The notes under the pieces were generated by a model, which was not told where the DNA came from, made no database searches, and saw nothing but the letters and a program-made list of their open reading frames with translations. A program made the position numbers and the translations under genes. DNA of 34,094 nt from Planctomycetota bacterium (lineage in GTDB: Bacteria; Planctomycetota; MHYJ01; WSZJ01), in the NCBI GenBank assembly GCA_016190145.1, contig JACPRD010000204.1:1-34094 (forward strand), written 5' to 3'. Positions 16,696-22,943 of the stretch are shown piece by piece; the stretch's first letter is position 1, and every line of letters begins with the position of its first letter.

Positions 16696-17154
16696 ATGCG
16701 CAGGACGATGCTGATGGCACTCGCGCTTTCGGCGGCGGCGGTTCTGCTCGCCGAGCCGGGGAACATGAAGGGCTGGGACCAGACCGGGCGCCGCGATCCG
16801 TTCCGCAATCCGATGACGCCCTTGCCCGTGCCGGGAGCCGGCGAGTCGGCCGAAGCCGGGAAGTCCGCGGAGCAGGACCCCGCAGGCCCCGCGACGAACG
16901 CCGCGAGGCCCGCCCCGCCCCTTCCCAGCGCCACCGTCTGCTGCTACGAATCCCGCGACTTCCGGATCGACCTCGGCCTCGACCTGCTCGGCCGCCGCAT
17001 GTCCTCCGGAATTTCCCTCGCCCTCCCCGTGTCCGAATCCGTCGCCCTGTTCGGCGAGACCTGGTGCTCGCGCGGCGACGCGGTCCCGGGACGGCCCGAT
17101 CTCGTCATCCAGGATATTCAGGACGGAAGAGTCCTCACCCGAGACCGTAACTAG
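16696..17154 (+). CDS. Short secreted protein, weakly PilP/GspC-like
   Basis: Secreted or periplasmic protein of 152 aa. ATG at 16696 is chosen because AGGAGAG lies 5 bases ahead; an upstream in-frame start would bury the signal peptide. The signal peptide MRRTMLMALALSAAAVLLAEP should be cleaved near residue 20. The mature part has GRRDPFRNPMTPLPVPG, a motif also found at the start of PilP-type pilus proteins, then an Ala/Pro linker and a C-terminal part ending DLVIQDIQDGRVLTRD, reminiscent of the PilP/GspC beta domain. Two adjacent cysteines (CCYESRDF) are present. It is 32 bp upstream of the S41 protease and probably co-transcribed. The PilP comparison is weak and no pilus genes are nearby. 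Confidence 0.75.
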   Translation: MRRTMLMALALSAAAVLLAEPGNMKGWDQTGRRDPFRNPMTPLPVPGAGESAEAGKSAEQDPAGPATNAARPAPPLPSATVCCYESRDFRIDLGLDLLGRRMSSGISLALPVSESVALFGETWCSRGDAVPGRPDLVIQDIQDGRVLTRDRN

Positions 17155-17186
17155 CCCGCAACCTGGGGGTCCTCACAGGAGCACGC

Positions 17187-19319
17187 ATGCCCAAAATTCG
17201 AGCCTTCCTCGTCGCTTCCGTCGTCGCCTCGGCCGCGCTTGTCGTGGGCGTCCATAACGCCTCCGCCGACGCCGCTTCCGAAGTCAATTCCCGCGTCGAA
17301 AAACTCGCGCAGCAGAAGGGCGCGGAGTTCTGGCTGACGGTGTCGGAGATGGAGGCGCTGGGGGCGGACGCCATTCCGGCGCTTACGGCCGCGCTGCTGC
17401 GGCCGGAGGCGAACGTGCGTCTCGGTGTGGCGAAGGCGCTGTACCGGTGCGGCGAGAAGAAGGAGGCGGTGGCGGCGCTGGTGACGATGGTGGGCGAGAA
17501 GGACAGGACGGTGCGGCGGACGGCGGCGGACCTGCTGGCGGACCTGACGCGCGACGACGCGAATTTCGGGATCCGGAAGGACATCGAGAGCGTGCTGCAG
17601 GACGCGCTCGACAATGCGGACGACCAGAAGTTCACGATCGCGCTCGCGCGGGCGCTCTACGCCGTGAGCTCGAACATCCGGGCGGTGGACGATCTCAAGA
17701 AACTGCTCAAGGCGAAGGACGTCGAAGTCCGGAAGGACGCGGCGCTGGCGCTGGCGGAGCTGAACGACTTCGACCTGGCGATGCCGGTCCTGAAACAGAT
17801 CGCCAGCGAGCCCGGCGACAAGGGCGCGCTCGCGCGGCTGTACCTGAAACACAAGGAGCTGTCCGACGCGCTGATGCGGAACCTCGGCGGCAACCGCGCG
17901 GACAAGAAGTACGCGGTGCTCGACGAGATGATCGAGATGATCATGAAGAACTACGTGGACGCCTCCAAGGCCGACGAGGCCGCCCTCATCGAGGGCGCGG
18001 CGCACGGCATCGCCGAGACGCTCGACCCCTTCAGCACCTACCTGAACGAAAAGGAGCGGCAGGAACTCACAGAGAGCATCAACAAGCAGTACGGCGGCAT
18101 CGGAGCGCACGTCTCGACGCGCGACGACGTGCTCACGATCGAGCGGCCCGTGTACGACGGCCCCGCCTACCGCGCGGGCCTCCGCTCGCTCGACCGCGTC
18201 GTGGAAATCGAGGGCATGTCGACCTTCAAGCGCCCGATCGACGACTGCGTCACGCGCCTGAAAGGCCCCGCGGGCACGAAGGTGAAGTTCAAGGTCATGC
18301 GGCGCGGCTGGACCGAAGCCCGCGTCTTCGAACTCGAACGCGCCCAGATCTCGATCAAGACCGCCCAGGGCGACATGCTCCCCGGCAAGATCGGCCTCAT
18401 CCAGATCAGCTCCTTCGGCGGCGATACCAACGAAGACATGCGCGCCGCCCTCGACAAGCTCCTGGCCGACGGCGCCACTGGCCTCATCGTCGACCTCCGC
18501 AATAACCCCGGCGGACTCCTCACCGAAGTCGTCCAGATGGTCGACCGCTTCGTCCCCGCCGGCCAGGTCCTCTGCACCACCAAGAACCGCGCGGGAGACA
18601 AACTCGAGGAGTTCGTCTCGCGCGACGACGACAAGATCGACCTGCCCGTCGTGGTCCTGATCAACGAGGGAAGCGCCTCCGCTTCCGAGATCATGTCCGG
18701 CGCGATGCAGGATCTCAAGGTCGCGACGGTCGTGGGCGAGCGCAGCTACGGCAAGGGATCGGTCCAGCGCATCGAGCCGATGAAAGCCACCCGCCTGAAG
18801 ACGGCCTTCAAGTACACGTTCGCCAAGTACTACCTCCCCTCCGGCCGCTCCATCCACCTCGACCGCGACCGCTACGGGCGGATCCCGGAAGGGGCGAAAG
18901 GCGGCGTGGTGCCGGATATCGAGGTGAAGCTGCCCGAGCGCGACCTCTGGAAGGAGTTCGAGTTCGCGAAGGTGCTGGACTCCGGCGCCCTCGACACGTA
19001 CCTGGACGAGTGGTACGAGAAGGAAAAGGAAGCGCTGACGAAGCTGGCGACGGGGACTTCCGTGGACCCGAAGAGCGTCCCGGGATTCGACAAGCTCTAC
19101 GAGTCGCTCAAGACGAAGGCCGAGCCGGAGGAGGTCTGCCAGCTCCTGCGCCAGCACGTGCGCCGGCGGGTTTCCGACGACCGGAAGAAGGAGTTCCTTC
19201 TCGACCTCCAGCTCGACACGCAGGCCCAGCGGGCGGTGGTCGAGGTGCTGAAGAAGACGAACGTCGAGCCGGGAAGCGTCGACGAGTACAAGTCGTTCGC
19301 GCACGCGTTCGACAAGTAG
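17187..19319 (+). CDS. Secreted HEAT-repeat/PDZ/S41 carboxy-terminal processing protease
   Basis: Periplasmic serine protease of the CtpA/Prc family, 710 aa. The signal peptide MPKIRAFLVASVVASAALVV is preceded by AGGAG. Residues ~35-240 are HEAT-like helical repeats (AALLRPEANVRLGVAKAL, LKAKDVEVRKDAALALAEL), an unusual N-terminal addition. A helical segment with ETLDPFSTYLNEKE leads to a PDZ domain (~310-390, YGGIGAHVSTRDD...GPAYRAGL). The S41 core has LRNNPGGLL, catalytic Ser498 in EGSASASEI and Lys523 in SYGKGSVQ, the usual 25-residue spacing. A C-terminal helical domain of ~140 residues ends the protein. The HEAT part may dock substrates or partners. A strong terminator follows. Confidence 0.93.
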   Translation: MPKIRAFLVASVVASAALVVGVHNASADAASEVNSRVEKLAQQKGAEFWLTVSEMEALGADAIPALTAALLRPEANVRLGVAKALYRCGEKKEAVAALVTMVGEKDRTVRRTAADLLADLTRDDANFGIRKDIESVLQDALDNADDQKFTIALARALYAVSSNIRAVDDLKKLLKAKDVEVRKDAALALAELNDFDLAMPVLKQIASEPGDKGALARLYLKHKELSDALMRNLGGNRADKKYAVLDEMIEMIMKNYVDASKADEAALIEGAAHGIAETLDPFSTYLNEKERQELTESINKQYGGIGAHVSTRDDVLTIERPVYDGPAYRAGLRSLDRVVEIEGMSTFKRPIDDCVTRLKGPAGTKVKFKVMRRGWTEARVFELERAQISIKTAQGDMLPGKIGLIQISSFGGDTNEDMRAALDKLLADGATGLIVDLRNNPGGLLTEVVQMVDRFVPAGQVLCTTKNRAGDKLEEFVSRDDDKIDLPVVVLINEGSASASEIMSGAMQDLKVATVVGERSYGKGSVQRIEPMKATRLKTAFKYTFAKYYLPSGRSIHLDRDRYGRIPEGAKGGVVPDIEVKLPERDLWKEFEFAKVLDSGALDTYLDEWYEKEKEALTKLATGTSVDPKSVPGFDKLYESLKTKAEPEEVCQLLRQHVRRRVSDDRKKEFLLDLQLDTQAQRAVVEVLKKTNVEPGSVDEYKSFAHAFDK

Positions 19320-19337
19320 GCGGCAGGCGGAAACAGG

Positions 19338-19367
19338 ACGGCCCCCGGGATGCCGGGGGCCGTTTTT
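19338..19367 (+). terminator. Rho-independent terminator after the S41 protease
   Basis: Perfect 11-bp stem ACGGCCCCCGG / CCGGGGGCCGT with a GATG loop, running into TTTTTGTTT, 18 bp after the stop at 19319. Confidence 0.92.
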
Positions 19368-19679
19368 GTTTCTGCGAGTCACCGATGATCAGGGATCGGC
19401 CTTGGGGGCTGAAAGTCGTCGAGCGTCGATCCTCCGTGAGCGCACGTGCCGTATCCTTTTTCAGACTCTATAGCAGGAAAGTCGGGAGAGTCCCTGCAGT
19501 TCTCCAGCGAAGGTCGGCGGAAGATAACAGTGGGCGGCGGTTGCTTATGGATGCCCTGCTGGAGCGAGAGAAGGTCCCGTTCGCGCGTTCGCAGTATCCC
19601 TTTTCACCCGTTCTCATCCGCGACCCTGCCGTTCCTATCCCTTTTTATCCTTCGCAGCAGCGGTCGCGAGATCGGGCGC
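19368..19679. other. 312-bp gap between convergent genes, no gene recognised
   Basis: No frame has coding character or a known domain and no tRNA fold was seen. The motif TATCCCTTTT occurs at 19595 and 19636 with a shorter form TATCCTTTTT at 19452. A terminator for the minus-strand kinase would be expected here but no GC hairpin with a T-run was found. Confidence 0.5.
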
Positions 19680-21017
19680 CTAGAGAATATCGCCCCAGCG
19701 GCGCCCGATCTGCCGCTTCTTCTTCGGCTTCTTCGGACCCGCGGGTGGCTGCGGCGGAGGCGGCGGCGCGCCCTGCGGCGGCCAGGGCGGGGGCGGGTAA
19801 CCCGGAGGCTGCGGGTAGCCGGCCGGGGGCGGCGGCGGATACCCCGGGGGCGGCCGCCAGCCGGGCGGAGGACTCCAGGGCGGCGGCGGCGGATAGGGCG
19901 TCGGGTACGCGTGCGGCGCCGGCGACTGCCCCGGCGGCGGCGGCGGCGCATAGGGCCCCGGCGTCGGCGGCTGCGGCCCCGGCGGCGGAACCGCGGCCGC
20001 CGGAACGGGCGCTGAAAACGTCTCCTCCTGCGGCGTCGTCCGCCTCGCCGGCCCGGACGGAACCGGCGGCGCAAACTCGGGAGCGGGCAGCACCGCCGTG
20101 ATCGCCTCCTTCGCCCGGCGCGATTCCTCCTCCGCCCCCCCCGCCCCGCCGACGCGCTTCATCGCCCCGCTCTCGAATACCTTCTCGCCCTTCAGGATCC
20201 CCTCGATCAACCCCGCCACCTCCGCGGGCCACGGGCGATCCGCCGCGCGCTTTTCCGTCATCCTCTCCGCCAGCCGCGACGCCTGCGCGCTCACCGTCGG
20301 ATTCACCTTCGCCGGCGCCTTCGCCTTCTCCGAAAGATGCGACGCCACGATCTCCGCGACGTTGTTCGCGCCGAACATCGTCTGGCCCGTCAGCATGTGG
20401 TGGAACGTGGCGCCCAGCGAGTAGACGTCGGCGCGGAGGTCGATGGAAGCGTCGCTCCGGGCGGCCTCGGGGGACATGTAGTGGGGAGTGCCGGTCACGC
20501 CGCCGACGACGCCGGGACTGGTGGCCATGATGGCGAGTCCCAGGTCGGCCAGCTTCGCGTCCGCGCCGCGCGGCAGAAGGATGTTCGCGGGCTTGACGTC
20601 GCGGTGGACGAGGTCGAACTGCTGCGCGTGTGCGAGGGCCCGGGCGACGGAGAGTGTGATCTGAAGGGCCCGCTGCTCGTCCATCGCGCCCCGGGCGAGG
20701 ACGCTTTCGAGGGTCTTGCCTTCGACGAATTCCATGACCACGAAATGGAAACCGTTGGAGCTGCCGGCCTCGTACGTCCGGACGATGCCGGGATGATCCA
20801 GGCGCGACGCCAGCCGGGCGACCTGGAGGAACTTTTCGTTGAAGCCCGGCATCCGGGCGAGCGCCGGGAAGATCAGCTTGACCGCGAACGTATCACCCGT
20901 CGCGAGCTTCTTCGCCTTGAAAACGGTCCCCGTGGAGCCCTGCCCCAGCTTCTGAACGAGGCGGTAGCCCTCGACGGTATCGGGAGTGATCTTCAGCTGC
21001 CTGACCTGGTCGCCCAT
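19680..21017 (-). CDS. Soluble Ser/Thr protein kinase with proline-rich C-terminal tail
   Basis: Hanks-type kinase, 445 aa, ATG 21017 with GAGGA upstream. Kinase domain residues ~17-275: P-loop LGQGSTGTVFKAK, Lys47 (FAVKLI), Glu96-region MEFVEGKTL, catalytic loop HRDVKPANIL (D140, N145), DLG in place of DFG (158-160), activation segment GTPHYMSPEA and DVYSLGATFHHMLTG. Residues 280-335 are a charged linker; ~335-430 are Pro/Gly/Tyr-rich (GYPPPP-type repeats), and the tail KKPKKKRQIGRRWGDIL is basic. No membrane helix is seen, unlike PknB types. The polyproline stretch could recruit partners and would probably need EF-P for translation. It is downstream of, and on the same strand as, the VWA and FHA genes, but a strong terminator (21101-21135) separates it. 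Targets may be FHA proteins nearby (inference). Confidence 0.93.
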   Translation of the reverse strand: MGDQVRQLKITPDTVEGYRLVQKLGQGSTGTVFKAKKLATGDTFAVKLIFPALARMPGFNEKFLQVARLASRLDHPGIVRTYEAGSSNGFHFVVMEFVEGKTLESVLARGAMDEQRALQITLSVARALAHAQQFDLVHRDVKPANILLPRGADAKLADLGLAIMATSPGVVGGVTGTPHYMSPEAARSDASIDLRADVYSLGATFHHMLTGQTMFGANNVAEIVASHLSEKAKAPAKVNPTVSAQASRLAERMTEKRAADRPWPAEVAGLIEGILKGEKVFESGAMKRVGGAGGAEEESRRAKEAITAVLPAPEFAPPVPSGPARRTTPQEETFSAPVPAAAVPPPGPQPPTPGPYAPPPPPGQSPAPHAYPTPYPPPPPWSPPPGWRPPPGYPPPPPAGYPQPPGYPPPPWPPQGAPPPPPQPPAGPKKPKKKRQIGRRWGDIL

Positions 21018-21100
21018 AGTCTCGGAGTCCTCGCGGTGCCCGGGAATTCAAGAGCGTACTTGGGAAGAGCGGCGCGGTGAAGCGGAATGCGCCGCTCCGG

Positions 21101-21135
21101 AAAAACGACCGGCCGCCCCTGGCGGGGCGGCCGGT
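21101..21135 (-). terminator. Rho-independent terminator after the HEAT/VWA gene
   Basis: Perfect 12-bp stem ACCGGCCGCCCC / GGGGCGGCCGGT with a four-base loop, followed on the minus strand by CG and TTTTT. It lies 19 bp after the VWA stop at 21154 and would also insulate the kinase gene. Confidence 0.92.
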
Positions 21136-21153
21136 TCGCGAGTGGATCCGGGT

Positions 21154-22788
21154 CTACCGCTTCACAAAAATCCCGCCCGTCATCTTCGCCATACGCGTCA
21201 GGAAGTCCGGATTGTAGTTGGACGGATCGCCGAGGCCGACTGTATTGATGATGACCTTGGAGAGGACGTTCCACTCGGTGATCTTCTTGATGATGTCGTC
21301 CGTCGTCGGGTACTTGCCGGCGTTGGGGGCGCCGTCGGACATCAGGTAGATCGTGTCGACGAGGGCCGCATAATTCTTGTCCTTGAGGCCCATGCCGGCG
21401 AGTTCGAACGCCTTCTCGAGCGCGTCGCCCATGTTGGTCTGGCCGTTTCCGGGCTGTTTCTTGACGAAGTCGATGGCCTCCGCCTTGTTCGGCGGGGTCG
21501 CGGGCATCATCTTGTCCTTCCACTGCAGGTGGGTGGCGCCGTACACGATGATGTTGAAGTTGATTTTGGGATCGAGCTTGTTGCAGGTCTTCTCGAACTC
21601 GTGCTTGAGGACTTCGAGCTTCGTGCCCTTCATTCCCGGCTCCCACGGCTCGGGCTTCGGGCCGTTGCCGGAGTATTCCTTCGGGGGCTCCTGGCTGCCC
21701 TTCGGCGGCTCGGACGGATCGTTCATGGAGCCGGAGATGTCGAGGACGAAGACGATTTTCTTGGAAGTGATTTTGAGGCCGAAGAACGTGGGGGGTTCCG
21801 CGGTGGTCCCGCCGGCTCCGCCCGGCGACTTGACGTCGCCGCCCGGATTAGCGCCGCCGACCGCGCCCGGGGTCGAGCCCGGGCCCGTCCACTTGTCCTT
21901 GTTGTCGTTCCACCACCGCTCCCAGGTGTCGGCGTTGTAGCCGAAGTCCATTCCCGAGAGACGCTTGAGCGCGCCCGAGATGTCGTCGCGGAGGCGGCCG
22001 TCTTCTTTCTTGAGCTGGCGGATCATCGCCGAGATGCCGTCCTTGCTCTTGTATTCCTCGACGCCGGCGACGCCGATCAGCCGGATCTGCCACTGGGCGT
22101 CCTCGACCGCGGCCACGAACATCGGGACGGCGGCGGCCACCTTGAACTTGAGAAGTCCGTCCAGCGCGATGATGCGGACGCGCGGATCCGGGTCCTTGGC
22201 GGCTTCGAGGCAGATCGAGCCGACGCCCTCGGAGCCGGAGGCGAGCAGCCCGGTCAGGATGGCGAACCGGTCGGTCCAGTCGGGAGACTTGAGGACGCGC
22301 GTCCTCAGCTCCGCGACCGCCGTCGGATCGGTGAACTTGCTGATCGATCCGGCGATCACGTCCAGCAGCTTCTTGTTGTCTTCGATCTTCTTGGTGGCGC
22401 CGTCCTGGTACTGCTTCAACTCGGCCTCGAGCTTGTTCATGCGGTCGAGCTCGCCGGTCGAGAGGCCGCCCTTGGCGTTGGCCGCGCGAAGAGGCTTGAG
22501 CCGTTTCTCCATGTCGGCCACGTCGGCGTCCTGCTTCTTCTCGACGCCGTCGTTCTCCATTTTCAGCTGGCCGTAGATGCTGAGCAGGAACTTGACCGCG
22601 TCCAGGGTGTTGACCGAGGCGAGGGTGTCGAGTGCGGTTTTCCGGACGTTCGGATCCGGGTTGGAGAAGTCCCTCCAGAACTGCTTCTTGTCCTCCTCCC
22701 ACTGCGCGGGGGTCCGATCAGCCCGCGCCGGGAGCGCCAGGGCGAGAACCCAGATCGCCAGGACGCCGAGCATCGACTTTTGCCTCAT
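21154..22788 (-). CDS. Secreted HEAT-repeat and von Willebrand factor A domain protein
   Basis: Exported protein of 544 aa with signal peptide MRQKSMLGVLAIWVLALALPARA. Residues ~25-75 and 160-285 are HEAT/Armadillo-like repeats (NPDPNVRKTALDTLASV, KDPDPRVRIIALDGLL), interrupted by a coiled coil at ~85-140. A WxxWW-like segment (TWERWWNDNKDKW) and a Gly/Pro linker follow. The VWA domain begins near 340, with the full MIDAS set: D350-x-S352-x-S354 (LDISGSMND), GQTNMGDAL and YLMSDGAPN. VWA domains with an intact MIDAS bind Mg2+ and partner proteins. It ends GGIFVKR, then a strong terminator. It is just downstream of the FHA-CAP pair on the same strand, with its own upstream gap. Function unknown; probably a periplasmic or surface interaction scaffold. 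Confidence 0.9.
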   Translation of the reverse strand: MRQKSMLGVLAIWVLALALPARADRTPAQWEEDKKQFWRDFSNPDPNVRKTALDTLASVNTLDAVKFLLSIYGQLKMENDGVEKKQDADVADMEKRLKPLRAANAKGGLSTGELDRMNKLEAELKQYQDGATKKIEDNKKLLDVIAGSISKFTDPTAVAELRTRVLKSPDWTDRFAILTGLLASGSEGVGSICLEAAKDPDPRVRIIALDGLLKFKVAAAVPMFVAAVEDAQWQIRLIGVAGVEEYKSKDGISAMIRQLKKEDGRLRDDISGALKRLSGMDFGYNADTWERWWNDNKDKWTGPGSTPGAVGGANPGGDVKSPGGAGGTTAEPPTFFGLKITSKKIVFVLDISGSMNDPSEPPKGSQEPPKEYSGNGPKPEPWEPGMKGTKLEVLKHEFEKTCNKLDPKINFNIIVYGATHLQWKDKMMPATPPNKAEAIDFVKKQPGNGQTNMGDALEKAFELAGMGLKDKNYAALVDTIYLMSDGAPNAGKYPTTDDIIKKITEWNVLSKVIINTVGLGDPSNYNPDFLTRMAKMTGGIFVKR

Positions 22789-22861
22789 GGGCGCGCACTC
22801 CCCTTTCTATGCAGCGAAACCCCGGCGACCGTCGTGGCCGCCGAGGCATCGCTTGAGCCCT

Positions 22862-22924
22862 ATTCTAGCCCCCCTTGGAGGGGGCGATTCCAGCACAATT
22901 TTCAGAACCGGCGAACCGCCGGTT
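22862..22924 (-). promoter_or_regulatory. Gap between FHA-CAP gene and VWA gene: hairpin plus -10-like TAGAAT
   Basis: A perfect 8-bp hairpin AACCGGCG-AAC-CGCCGGTT at 22906-22924 sits 20 bp past the FHA-CAP stop but lacks a T-run, so it would be a weak terminator or pause. TAGAAT (22867-22862) followed by AGGG could be the -10 for the VWA gene, 73 bp ahead of its ATG. Confidence 0.4.
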
Positions 22925-22943
22925 ACCTGCAGGCGCCTCCCCG

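Noticed and set aside
17151..19382. 743-residue minus-strand frame opposite the S41 protease
   Set aside because: Low-complexity translation without motifs; the plus strand has the catalytic Ser/Lys and a terminator in the right direction.
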